A stretch of 64,000 nucleotides of DNA from Bacteroidales bacterium. GTDB taxonomy: Bacteria; Bacteroidota; Bacteroidia; Bacteroidales; UBA12077. The notes beneath the pieces were generated by a model. That model searched no databases. It saw only the letters and a program-made list of their open reading frames with translations, and was not told the origin of the DNA. Within the stretch, counting starts at the first letter, position 1, and each line of letters opens with the position of its first letter. Location: positions 62,001 through 126,000 of the forward strand of contig JANQHE010000021.1 in NCBI GenBank assembly GCA_028282785.1, written 5' to 3'. The translations under genes were made by a program, and so were the position numbers. This document shows, piece by piece, positions 52,229 to 60,739 of the stretch.

Positions 52229-53317
52229 TTATAGGATTGTTTTTTCGACTTCTTCAATAACTCGATCAACAATAAAAAGATTTTTAACTCTTTTTTCTCC
52301 TTCTATTCCCATCTTATCACGAAGTTCTTTATTTTCAGCAAGTAATTTAATTTTTTCAATAACTTCATCAATGTTGTTTTCTTTAACCAAGAATCCGGTT
52401 TTGTTATTGTCTATAATTTCCGGATTGCTGCTTAAATTAAAGGCAATAACAGGCTTTTTACATAGCATAGCCTCTACAAGAACATATCCAAATCCTTCCC
52501 ATAATGAAGGTAAAATATAGATATCAATATTGTGCATAAATGATCTTATGTCTTCAATAAATCCTGTAAAAACTATTTTATCATCAACTTCAAGTTGCTT
52601 GCTTAAAGCTTCAATTTCCGGTTGAAGCTTTCCTGAACCCGCTAAAAGAATCTTAAAATTGATTTTCTCTTTTTTAAGTTTTGATGCAAGTTTTATAATA
52701 AAATCGTGATTTTTCTGCTTAACAAACCTGCCAGCATTTCCAATTATTATTTCATTATTCTGTTTTAGATAAAGGGGATTTAAATTTTTATCATTGTGTT
52801 CATCTAAAATAATTCCGTTGTAAATTACCTTTATTTTAGCACGGTCGAATAAATTTGGATTTTTTTCAAGAATTGTATTCCTTGTAGCTTCTGAATTTGC
52901 AATTATTTCATCGATATAATTCTTAAATATGAATCGATTTGAGATTTTATTTTTAATAGGGATAGCACTTCCTCTTCGGTAAATTGTTTTTAGTACGCCT
53001 GCTTTTTTTGAAGCGGGTGCGGCAACTTTTAAATCAGAAGGTAAGTTGATTATAATGGTTGTAACTTTTTCTTTTTTCAAAATACCCTTTACTGTTAAAA
53101 TTTTGAAAGGGTTTAAAAAGCTAAGTTTTGATATTTTTATAGGGTATGTTTTTAGACCTGACTCATTAATTTTTTTAAATAGTTCACTTTTTTTATTTGT
53201 AATCACAATAACCTTGTAGTCTTTGTTGTGCAATCGTGTAGCTATGTCATAATGCCACTTTTCGCCACCTCCCCAAGTTTTTGAGCTGTTAAAAAAACAA
53301 ACTACTTTATTTTTCAT
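52229..53317 (-). CDS. Family 4 glycosyltransferase
   Basis: The 362-residue GT-B enzyme has an N-terminal acceptor domain with SKTWGGGEKWHYDIATRL near residues 12-29. The C-terminal nucleotide-sugar domain has IIGNAGRFVKQKNHDFIIKL near 190-209, FTGFIEDIRSFMHNIDIYILPS near 245-266 and LWEGFGYVLVEAMLCKKPVIA near 267-287, the E-x7-E retaining motif. Members are involved in LPS core, capsule and other surface glycans. The gene overlaps the start-proximal GT2 gene by 11 nt, showing an operon. The sugar donor cannot be named. Confidence 0.88.
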   Translation of the reverse strand: MKNKVVCFFNSSKTWGGGEKWHYDIATRLHNKDYKVIVITNKKSELFKKINESGLKTYPIKISKLSFLNPFKILTVKGILKKEKVTTIIINLPSDLKVAAPASKKAGVLKTIYRRGSAIPIKNKISNRFIFKNYIDEIIANSEATRNTILEKNPNLFDRAKIKVIYNGIILDEHNDKNLNPLYLKQNNEIIIGNAGRFVKQKNHDFIIKLASKLKKEKINFKILLAGSGKLQPEIEALSKQLEVDDKIVFTGFIEDIRSFMHNIDIYILPSLWEGFGYVLVEAMLCKKPVIAFNLSSNPEIIDNNKTGFLVKENNIDEVIEKIKLLAENKELRDKMGIEGEKRVKNLFIVDRVIEEVEKTIL

Positions 53318-54062
53318 TATTTTTTTGTCTGAGTTTGACTTGTTTTAGAAATGCAGAATGCGCCGAATTAGCACAAATTACAAATCCATAAAAACCATCT
53401 AAAAATCCAAGGCGCAAAAAATAATGCTTTACAAACTTGAAAAAAGGACTAAAAATTATTTTAAGAATATTATTCTTTTTACCTCTATTAGTAAGTTGTT
53501 CAGCTTTAAGCTCAGAGAATTTATTGATCTGAGCAATATGTTCAAAAATTGTATAATATGAATAATGATGCAGGTCCGCTTTTAGATATCCAACTTTTGC
53601 ATTTTTATCTAATTCAACTTTTTCATGAATGATATTCCGGTTCCATTTCCCTTTTTCTTTATCCCAAAGCCTGAGTTGCTTATCTGGGTACCATCCTGAA
53701 TGTTTGATCCATTTACCACAATAATTGGTCATTCGATTAACGTAGTATGCATCGGCACTCCAGTTATTTTTTACATCCAGGATTTTTCTTTTTAATTTCT
53801 CACTTAGTGCTTCATCAGCATCCATAGATAAAATAACCGGATATTTTGCTTGTTCAGTAGCCCAGTTTTTTTGATCGGAATAATTTTTAAATTCTCTTTC
53901 AAAAAAAGAAACATTATACTTTAAACAAATCTCTTTTGTACTATCCGTTGAAAAGGAGTCAACAACAATAATTTCGTCAACTATACCTTGCAGTGATTGT
54001 AAACATCTTTCGATATTTTTTTCTTCGTTAAAGGTTATTATTGTTGCTGATATTTGTTTCAT
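53307..54062 (-). CDS. Family 2 glycosyltransferase, WaaE/KdtX-like
   Basis: The 251-residue GT-A enzyme has the WaaE-like layout: SATIITFNEEKNIERCLQSL near residues 5-24, EIIVVDSFSTDSTKEI near 30-45, WATEQAKYPVILSMDADEAL near 67-86 with the catalytic Asp-x-Asp, and GWYPDKQLRLWDKEKGKW near 122-139. The HHYSYYTIFEHIAQINKFS motif is also typical of the group that adds glucose to the LPS inner core. The exact sugar is uncertain. It is 1 nt upstream of its GT9 neighbour's stop and overlaps the GT4 gene by 11 nt. Confidence 0.88.
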   Translation of the reverse strand: MKQISATIITFNEEKNIERCLQSLQGIVDEIIVVDSFSTDSTKEICLKYNVSFFEREFKNYSDQKNWATEQAKYPVILSMDADEALSEKLKRKILDVKNNWSADAYYVNRMTNYCGKWIKHSGWYPDKQLRLWDKEKGKWNRNIIHEKVELDKNAKVGYLKADLHHYSYYTIFEHIAQINKFSELKAEQLTNRGKKNNILKIIFSPFFKFVKHYFLRLGFLDGFYGFVICANSAHSAFLKQVKLRQKNNEK

Positions 54063-54063
54063 T

Positions 54064-55041
54064 TTAGAAAATTAGTTTATCAATTTCAATGGTTGTAGCA
54101 CACTTAAAGTGTCCTTTTGGGCAAGCTTTATATCCATGTAATCCACATGGGCGGCAATCTAACTTTTCTTCAGTTTCTATAACCTTTGAGTTATCGGATA
54201 ATGGGCCAAATCCAAATTTTGGAACAGTAGAACAAAATACTGCTGTAGTTGGAGCATTCATGGCCGATGACATATGCATTGGAGCTGAATCATTTACATA
54301 ATTCATGGATGAGTTGGCCATTAAAGCAGAGGTTTGCAAGAGACTTAATTCACCGCATAAATTGGTAACATTCTTATTATTTGATTCGGAAATTATTTTA
54401 TCACAATCCGTTTTATCATCCGGACCACCAATTAAATAGATTTGATATTTTGAGTCTGTCCTATTAATTAATTCAATCCATTTTTCAGCAAGGAATTGTT
54501 TTGTATACCATACGGAAGTGGGCGCAATGCAAATGTATGGTCTCATTTTATACTGAGAAACGATTTGATAATCCTCCTTAGATGGATGTAATTTTGGATT
54601 AAAAATACTTTCATCAGTTATTTCAGTGACCGTTTCAATGTTTCTTTCTACTTCATGTTTTCCGTTTCCAATTTCGTGTTTTATTTTACGCGTAAATAGA
54701 AATGAAAATGGATTTTTATTAAATCCGACCTTTATTTTACCTTTTGAAAATGCCGTGATTATCCCTGTCGAGGTAAAACGTTGTAAGTTTATCACATAAT
54801 CATACTTCTTATTCCGTATCAGTTTAATAATACGAAACATATTTTTCTTTTTTTCTTTCTTTTTATCCCATATTAATAAATTCGATACATAAGGATGATT
54901 CCTTAATAAGTTTTCATTACCTTTTCTAAGTAAAAAATCTATTTGAGAATCCGGATAAAATTTATGCAACTTTTCAATAATAGGAGTTGCCAAAATTACA
55001 TCACCAATAAAAGCAGTTTGTATGATTAAGAATTTTACCAT
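54064..55041 (-). CDS. Family 9 glycosyltransferase (heptosyltransferase-like)
   Basis: The 325-residue GT-B enzyme begins KFLIIQTAFIGDVILATPIIEKL (residues 3-25), the loop of ADP-heptose:LPS heptosyltransferases. CIAPTSVWYTKQFLAEKWIELI near 171-192 and YLIGGPDDK near 205-213 form the donor site, and NSSMNYVNDSAPMHMSSAMNAPTTAVF near 244-270 is the family hallmark. It would add heptose or a related sugar to lipid A-linked core. With the downstream WaaE-like gene it suggests LPS inner-core assembly. The GTs follow in the order GT9, GT2, GT4, GT2, starting 3 nt after dapD. Confidence 0.9.
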   Translation of the reverse strand: MVKFLIIQTAFIGDVILATPIIEKLHKFYPDSQIDFLLRKGNENLLRNHPYVSNLLIWDKKKEKKKNMFRIIKLIRNKKYDYVINLQRFTSTGIITAFSKGKIKVGFNKNPFSFLFTRKIKHEIGNGKHEVERNIETVTEITDESIFNPKLHPSKEDYQIVSQYKMRPYICIAPTSVWYTKQFLAEKWIELINRTDSKYQIYLIGGPDDKTDCDKIISESNNKNVTNLCGELSLLQTSALMANSSMNYVNDSAPMHMSSAMNAPTTAVFCSTVPKFGFGPLSDNSKVIETEEKLDCRPCGLHGYKACPKGHFKCATTIEIDKLIF

Positions 55042-55044
55042 GAA

Positions 55045-55863
55045 CTATACCGCAACATTATATTCTCTTAAAGCATCATTTAGTGATGTTTTAAGATTTG
55101 TAGATTCTTTTCTTTTTCCAATAATTAAAGCACATGGTACCTGAAATTCTCCTGCATTGAACTTTTTGGTTTGAGAACCCGGTATTACAACAGATCTTGC
55201 GGGAACGTGTCCCTTATATTCAATAGGTTCATCTCCTGAAACATCAATTATTTTAGTGGATTTTGTAATTACAACATTTGCGCCCAGAACGGCTTCTTTT
55301 TCTATATAAACTCCCTCTACAATAATACATCTTGAACCAATAAAACAATCATCTTCGATTATTACAGGTGCAGCCTGTACTGGTTCCAGGACTCCACCAA
55401 TTCCAACACCTCCGCTTAAATGTACATTTTTTCCAATTTGAGCACATGATCCGACTGTGGCCCATGTGTCGACCATTGTACCGGAATCAACATAAGCACC
55501 AATATTTACATACGATGGCATCATGATTACATCTTTTGCTACATAAGAACCATGACGTGCAATAGCGTGTGGTACTACCCTTACACCTAATTCATCATAA
55601 CCGGTTTTTAAATCAATTTTATCATGAAATTCAAACGGGCCAACTTTCGTAACCTCCATTTTCTGAATTGGAAAATACAATATAACAGCCTTTTTGATCC
55701 ATTCATTAACTTGCCAACTATTAGCGGTAGGTTCGGCAACCCGAATTTTTCCTTTATCTAATAGTTCAATAACCTGACGGATAGAATTTTGGGTATCTAT
55801 ATCTTGAAGTAAACTTCTGTTTTCCCAAGCCGATTCGATAATTTTTTGATAATCTGAAAGCAT
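55045..55863 (-). CDS. dapD: Tetrahydrodipicolinate N-succinyltransferase
   Basis: DapD succinylates tetrahydrodipicolinate in the succinylase branch of lysine/diaminopimelate synthesis, supplying peptidoglycan. The 272-residue protein has the N-terminal helical domain (VIELLDKGKIRVAEPTANSWQVNEWIKKAV near residues 31-60) and a left-handed beta helix of hexapeptide repeats (YVNIGAYVDSGTMVDTWATVGSCAQIGKNVHLSGG region near 118-152). EDDCFIGSRCIIVEGV and the closing PCALIIGKRKE are further matches. The operon partners are glycosyltransferases, an envelope-building context, though dapD is not needed for their chemistry. Confidence 0.95.
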   Translation of the reverse strand: MLSDYQKIIESAWENRSLLQDIDTQNSIRQVIELLDKGKIRVAEPTANSWQVNEWIKKAVILYFPIQKMEVTKVGPFEFHDKIDLKTGYDELGVRVVPHAIARHGSYVAKDVIMMPSYVNIGAYVDSGTMVDTWATVGSCAQIGKNVHLSGGVGIGGVLEPVQAAPVIIEDDCFIGSRCIIVEGVYIEKEAVLGANVVITKSTKIIDVSGDEPIEYKGHVPARSVVIPGSQTKKFNAGEFQVPCALIIGKRKESTNLKTSLNDALREYNVAV

Positions 55864-56029
55864 AAAACCTTATTATTTCATCTTTTATTATTCAGTTTGC
55901 GAAGATAACCAAAAAATTACTTGCAAAAAAGAGCCCATTTAGTCACTAGAATTCAGGAATTGAGTGTTTAAAATAATTAGAGAAAGTTAAAGATTGTTAA
56001 ACCTTTCAGAAATAAAGCAGTTCATAATA

Positions 56030-56037
56030 TATATTTG
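56030..56037 (+). promoter_or_regulatory. -7 element that decides the start of the next gene
   Basis: TATATTTG fits TAnnTTTG. A TTTC at 56004-56007 is a weak -33 (22-nt spacing). Transcription would begin near 56043, downstream of the GTG at 56037 that opens the longest frame, so that GTG cannot be the start if the promoter is real. Confidence 0.5.
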
Positions 56038-56066
56038 TGCTTAAAATTTTCGCTTTGAAACCGGAC

Positions 56067-56837
56067 TTGTCAAAAAAGATTGTAGTTATAACCATTCTTT
56101 GTTTATCAATATTTTCTGTGTATGGACAGAAAGTTGATAGTCTTTATTATTTCTCAGGACAGGTGATTAGTAAACAAGGGAATTATCCTGTTGCATTAGC
56201 TCATGTTATAAATGTTACTCAACGTTGGGGAGTAGTTGCAGATACGCTTGGATATTTTAATATTTGGGTTAAGCCGGATGACTCATTAAATATTTCTGCT
56301 ATTGGATTTAATTTTAATGAATATAAAATAAATGGTTTTTTAAAAGATACTCTAGTTAAGATTAAATTGAAAGGTAGATTTTATGAAATACCCGAGGTGG
56401 CTATTTCTTATTTAGGAACCTATAAGCAGTTTGAGCAAAAAGTACTTGATTTAGAATTACCGGATTTAGGATTAAATCCGGAATTTGAAAAAATATTTAA
56501 ACATGTTGAACCTGCGCAAAATTTTGAGTTGCCGACAATCACCGGCCCTGTTTCTCTTTTTTATGTAATGTTTAGTAAAGATGTAAAAGATAAAAACAAG
56601 TATATAAAATTATCTGAAGAGGGAAAGGTAAAGGATAAAATACGGGAGCGATTCAACGAACATATAATTCGGAATCTTACAGGTTTAACCGGAGAGGAGG
56701 CCCAAAAGTTCATGAAATACTGTGACTTCAAAGATGAGTATATTTTAAGTATTGATGATTATAGATTGTATTCGGAGATTTTATCAAGATTTGAAAGCTA
56801 TAAAAAAAGTGAAGAAGATTCTTTAAAAAGCGAATAA
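56067..56837 (+). CDS. Secreted CarboxypepD_reg-like domain protein
   Basis: The start is set at the TTG 56067. It gives a compact signal peptide (MSKKIVVITILCLSIFSVYGQ) and lies below a promoter-like element; the longest frame starts at a GTG inside that element. The mature part opens with a CarboxypepD_reg-like beta sandwich (YYFSGQVISKQGNYPVALAHVINV, then GYFNIWVKPDDSLNISAIGF) of about 85 residues. A helical C-terminal part of about 130 residues has no known motif. Such domains occur at the start of TonB receptors and as stand-alone periplasmic proteins; the role here is unknown. It is followed 28 nt later by the dehydratase gene. Confidence 0.7.
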   Translation: MSKKIVVITILCLSIFSVYGQKVDSLYYFSGQVISKQGNYPVALAHVINVTQRWGVVADTLGYFNIWVKPDDSLNISAIGFNFNEYKINGFLKDTLVKIKLKGRFYEIPEVAISYLGTYKQFEQKVLDLELPDLGLNPEFEKIFKHVEPAQNFELPTITGPVSLFYVMFSKDVKDKNKYIKLSEEGKVKDKIRERFNEHIIRNLTGLTGEEAQKFMKYCDFKDEYILSIDDYRLYSEILSRFESYKKSEEDSLKSE

Positions 56838-56865
56838 TTTTCTTACTTTGACAAAAAACATAATT

Positions 56866-57816
56866 ATGTCTGGTAAAATACCTCAATTTTCTGATATACA
56901 AGAAGCACACAAAAGAATAAAACCCCATATTCATAAAACCCCGGTTTTATCCTCTATAAGTATTAATGAAATTTTTAATGTTAATTTGAAATTTAAATGT
57001 GAGAATTTCCAAAAGGTAGGAGCATTTAAATTTCGCGGAGCTACAAATGCTGTTAGATTACTAAAAAAACAAGAAGCTGAAAAAGGTGTTACAACACACT
57101 CTTCTGGAAATCATGCGGCCGCATTAAGTTTAGCTGCAAAGCAATTGGGAATTCCAGCTTATATTGTAATGCCTAAAAATGCACCAGAAATTAAAAAGAA
57201 GGCGGTTGAAGGTTATGGGGCAAAAATTACATTTTGTGAGCCAACCTTACAGGCAAGAGAAGAAACATTAAGTGAAGTGCAAAAGGATACAGGAGCAACT
57301 TTTATTCACCCCTATAATAATTTTAATGTTATTTGCGGACAAGGTACTTCAGCTAAGGAACTTTTAGAAGAAATTCCCGACCTGGATGTTATAATTAGTC
57401 CGATCGGGGGAGGAGGTTTAATGAGTGGAACTGTATTGTCAGCTAAATCAATAAATCCTGAAATAAAAGTTTTTGGAGCGGAACCATTAAATGCTGATGA
57501 TGCTTTTAGATCTTTTAAACAAGGAGTTCTTATTCCGGCTGGCCCTCCAAATACAATTGCCGATGGTTTGTTAACTTCCTTAAGTCCATTAACTTTTCAA
57601 ATTATAAGAGAAAACCTGGATGGAATATTAACAACGAAAGAAGAAACCATTATTGAAGCTATGCGAATGATATGGGAACGAATGAAGATAATAGTAGAGC
57701 CTTCGGCAGCAGTTCCATTAGCAGTTGTAATAGAAAATAGATATTTGTTAAAGGGAAAAAAAGTTGGCTTGATTGTTTCAGGAGGGAATGTTGATTTAGA
57801 TCATTTACCTTTCTAA
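56866..57816 (+). CDS. PLP-dependent threonine/serine dehydratase family enzyme
   Basis: The start is the ATG at 56866 (316 residues), as the longer frame begins at a TTG. The PLP lysine is in KVGAFKFRGATNAV near residues 48-61 (Lys54). SSGNHAAALSLAAKQLG near 79-95 binds the cofactor phosphate and substrate, and GGGGLMSGT near 180-188 is the phosphate-binding loop. The chain ends with VGLIVSGGNVDLD. It lacks the C-terminal ACT-like regulatory part of biosynthetic IlvA, so it is the catabolic or serine-racemase/threo-3-hydroxyaspartate lyase type. The substrate among L-threonine, L-serine or hydroxyaspartate is not decided. The end overlaps the convergent EEP gene by 12 nt. Confidence 0.9.
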   Translation: MSGKIPQFSDIQEAHKRIKPHIHKTPVLSSISINEIFNVNLKFKCENFQKVGAFKFRGATNAVRLLKKQEAEKGVTTHSSGNHAAALSLAAKQLGIPAYIVMPKNAPEIKKKAVEGYGAKITFCEPTLQAREETLSEVQKDTGATFIHPYNNFNVICGQGTSAKELLEEIPDLDVIISPIGGGGLMSGTVLSAKSINPEIKVFGAEPLNADDAFRSFKQGVLIPAGPPNTIADGLLTSLSPLTFQIIRENLDGILTTKEETIIEAMRMIWERMKIIVEPSAAVPLAVVIENRYLLKGKKVGLIVSGGNVDLDHLPF

Positions 57817-58902
57817 TAAAAACTTGCCGGTAACAGGATAATGATCGGACAATTGCACGTTTGGTATTTCAAAGTTTGTACATTTTATCTCTTTACTATG
57901 AAATATAAAATCGATTCTAAATGAAGGAAATTTTCCCATATAAGTAGTTCCTATACCTTTTCCGGCCTCAATAAATGAATCGTTTAAATTTTTTTTCATT
58001 TTTCGGTAAGTATACGAGACAGGAACATCGTTAAAATCGCCACAGACTATTACAGGATAAGGAGAATTTTGAATATGATTGGTTAAAATGTCAGCCTGAC
58101 TTGCTCTTTTAATAAAAGCATCTCGCAGGCGGAATGAAATATCCTTTATTTCTCGTAATCTTTCATCCTCATTTAAAGCTTTACTATTTGTTATAAAAGT
58201 ATAGTTGTTTTTATTGAATCTTATGGACTGCAAATGGTTATTAAATATTCGAACAGTGTCCTTATTAATTATAATGTCTGTATAAATACTTGAATTGGAT
58301 GAATTACTAAAGTTAATTACACCCCTGTTAACAATTGGATACTTACTATACGTTGCAATACCATAATTATAGTTTTTGTTTTCAATTGTGTAGTCAATAT
58401 GTGTATAATATTTATCTTTTAACTTTTTTTGTATTTTACGCTTGGTTAGTCCCCCGGAGTTTTTAGTAAAGAACTCCTGGAAACATATAATATCAAACTG
58501 ACCCGAGTTTATAAAATCAAATATCTCACCTTGTGTATCTTCCAACTCGTTCCATTCGTATAGATCAAACAACCTAACATTATAAGATAAAATACTAAAC
58601 TGTTGTTCCGCAACAATTTTTTCCTTTTTTTCTTTTTTGAGAGGAATTTGAACATAGGTTCCGATATAATTCCAGCCAATAAGAATAGCAAAAAGTGAAA
58701 AAATAAAAATTCTTTTACGTTTATAAATCCAGAAAACTACATATATGGAGTTAACAACCAACAAAAATGGATATGCCAGTCCAAAAAAAGCTAATAACCA
58801 GATTTTTTCAGGACTTATATAGATTGATAAATAAGAAAGTAATAATGCCCCAATAAAAATATAGTTCAGATACCTAAGAATAGTGTATAAAAGTGCCTTC
58901 AA
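57805..58902 (-). CDS. Endonuclease/exonuclease/phosphatase family protein with three membrane segments
   Basis: The 365-residue protein has three N-terminal membrane segments (about residues 12-28, 34-58 and 67-84), then an EEP domain: FSILSYNVRLFD near 102-113, IICFQEFF near 136-143 (metal-binding Glu), IFNNHLQSIRF near 218-228, VICGDFNDVP near 287-296 and a terminal LSDHYPVTGKF. The hydrolase part would face the periplasm or the cytosol depending on topology. Its phosphodiester substrate is unknown. It is the last gene of the mutL operon, 82 nt after the rhomboid genes, a neighbourhood I recall as recurring in Bacteroidota. Confidence 0.85.
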   Translation of the reverse strand: MKALLYTILRYLNYIFIGALLLSYLSIYISPEKIWLLAFFGLAYPFLLVVNSIYVVFWIYKRKRIFIFSLFAILIGWNYIGTYVQIPLKKEKKEKIVAEQQFSILSYNVRLFDLYEWNELEDTQGEIFDFINSGQFDIICFQEFFTKNSGGLTKRKIQKKLKDKYYTHIDYTIENKNYNYGIATYSKYPIVNRGVINFSNSSNSSIYTDIIINKDTVRIFNNHLQSIRFNKNNYTFITNSKALNEDERLREIKDISFRLRDAFIKRASQADILTNHIQNSPYPVIVCGDFNDVPVSYTYRKMKKNLNDSFIEAGKGIGTTYMGKFPSFRIDFIFHSKEIKCTNFEIPNVQLSDHYPVTGKFLLER

Positions 58903-58984
58903 ATCAAATATACTTACGTTTAAAATCTAAATTAGAATTATTGATTGAATTTATCAACAGGTAATGGAATTATTTATTAAAATT

Positions 58985-59860
58985 TTATTTACTGTTTTTG
59001 AAAAGTATTTCTTTTTCTGTTTTTGTAAGACTGTCATATCCGGATTTTGCAATTTTATCTAATATGGCATCTATATTTTTTTGTTCTGCTGCTTTGCTTT
59101 TATTGTAATCATAATCAGTCATCGGACGTTTATATGTAACTTTGAATTTTTCTCTTCTTTTAAATAAAGAAAAGACTTTGTCCATAAAACGATCAAATCC
59201 TTTTGTAATATTTCTTCCTTTCTTCATTTGAACAATGTATAAATAACCCAAAAGAGCTCCGCCCAAATGCGCAATGTGCCCTCCGGCATTAGATGAGGCA
59301 ATGCTAAGAATATCTAAAATAATGGTTACAATAGCAATGTATTTTAAAGCAACCGGTCCAAAAAACAATAAGTTAACCTTAAAGTTTGGTGCATAAACAG
59401 AAATTGCTATAACAATGGCAATTACAGATGCTGAGGCTCCCAGCGCATAGGACATGGGTAATATATTACTAAAAACAGGGAATACGTTAAATGCCAAAAT
59501 ATATAGCGCCGCACCTGCTAGACCTCCTACCAAATAAACACTTAAAAGTTTTTTCTCATCAAAATAACGTAGAAAAATTTGACCAAACCAATATAACCAT
59601 AGCATATTGAACAGGATATGTAAAAAATCCTGATGTAAAAACATGTAGGTAAGTATGGTCCATGGCTTGAAAACTAAATTATTTATATCAGCAGGAACAG
59701 CAAACCAGTTTACAATTGAAAATGTAGGGTCAATTGATAAAAGAAAAAATACTACCCCTATTAATTTTACTGCCAAAAAGACAGCTAAATTGATGTATAT
59801 AAGTTTTGTTAAAGTGCTTCCACTTCTGAAAGACTTTTTTATTTCATCTAATATACTCAT
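58985..59860 (-). CDS. Rhomboid family intramembrane serine protease (second copy)
   Basis: The 291-residue protein has six membrane segments. The active site is formed by ALGASASVIAIV (nucleophile Ser in the GxSx motif) and the His in GHIAHLGGALLGYLY. LTYMFLHQDFLHILFNMLWLYWFG supplies the conserved His/Asn of segment 2. The C-terminal 75 residues are soluble, basic and rich in Lys. Rhomboids cut transmembrane segments of other proteins; the target is unknown. It follows another rhomboid gene by 43 nt, a tandem pair with clearly different sequences, within the mutL operon. Confidence 0.9.
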   Translation of the reverse strand: MSILDEIKKSFRSGSTLTKLIYINLAVFLAVKLIGVVFFLLSIDPTFSIVNWFAVPADINNLVFKPWTILTYMFLHQDFLHILFNMLWLYWFGQIFLRYFDEKKLLSVYLVGGLAGAALYILAFNVFPVFSNILPMSYALGASASVIAIVIAISVYAPNFKVNLLFFGPVALKYIAIVTIILDILSIASSNAGGHIAHLGGALLGYLYIVQMKKGRNITKGFDRFMDKVFSLFKRREKFKVTYKRPMTDYDYNKSKAAEQKNIDAILDKIAKSGYDSLTKTEKEILFKNSK

Positions 59861-59903
59861 GATTGTCTATTTAACTTTTAATAAATCAATAGAATAACGT
59901 TTA

Positions 59904-60719
59904 TTAATAGAATTTTCTCCGGTCGTTATTCCATAATTTTATTAATATAAACCCAAATAGCATGCCACCTAAATGAGCAAAGTGTGCGATATTACTTCCC
60001 GGTTGCGTTAAGCCAAGCCATAATTCCAAAGCTCCATAAAAAATTACAAAGTATTTTGCTTTAATCGGAATAGGCGGAAAAAGGAGCATTAACTGTGTAT
60101 TAGGGAAAAGCATACCAAATGCAAGAAGGACACCAAAAACAGCACCTGATGCACCTACTGTTGGAATATTTATTTTCCCTGTAAACATAGTTTGAATACC
60201 TTCAATACCCTCTTTAATATAATTTGGATTGTCAGGACTATCGTACCATGCATTTAAGAAATCTCTATAGTATCTTGGATCAAATTCAGAGAAGGAATTT
60301 TTAGCTAAAGCTGCAAATCCATTTGGGGTTGGAGTATTTTGAAAGGCTGCAATTTTATCCGCAATATTTTGAAGTTCAATATGAATAACAAAAGTATGCA
60401 AAGCAGCAGCTCCCAGACCGGTAACTATAAAATATATAAAAAATCGTTTACTACCCCAAACTGTTTCAAGTACCCGGCCAAACATCCAAAGTGCAAACAT
60501 ATTAAAGAATATATGCATTAATCCTCCATGCATAAACATGTGGGTAACAATTTGGTATGGCTGAAAATATTCAGATTTAAAATAATGCAATCCTAAAATC
60601 TGGCTCAATCGAACACCAAACGCATTCTCAAGAACCCAGGTAGCTAACAGCATAATTACATTAATTAGGATTAAGTTTTTTACTACCGGGGGAATATCAC
60701 TAAATCGAACGTTAATCAT
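59904..60719 (-). CDS. Rhomboid family intramembrane serine protease (first copy)
   Basis: The 271-residue protein shows the rhomboid core: VTHMFMHGGLMHIFFNMFALWMFG (segment 2), VGASGAVFGVLLAFG with the nucleophile Ser, and NIAHFAHLGGMLFGF with the catalytic His. Between segments 3 and 4 there is an unusual polar insert of about 75 residues (from about 115 to 190), predicted to lie on the outer side, which may gate or bind substrates. It lies 20 nt after mutL. The substrate is unknown. Confidence 0.9.
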   Translation of the reverse strand: MINVRFSDIPPVVKNLILINVIMLLATWVLENAFGVRLSQILGLHYFKSEYFQPYQIVTHMFMHGGLMHIFFNMFALWMFGRVLETVWGSKRFFIYFIVTGLGAAALHTFVIHIELQNIADKIAAFQNTPTPNGFAALAKNSFSEFDPRYYRDFLNAWYDSPDNPNYIKEGIEGIQTMFTGKINIPTVGASGAVFGVLLAFGMLFPNTQLMLLFPPIPIKAKYFVIFYGALELWLGLTQPGSNIAHFAHLGGMLFGFILIKLWNNDRRKFY

Positions 60720-60739
60720 AATTATTACATTTATTCTTT

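Noticed and set aside
56848..56865. TTG start for the dehydratase
   Set aside because: The ATG at 56866 gives the usual N-terminus; the extra six codons have no support.
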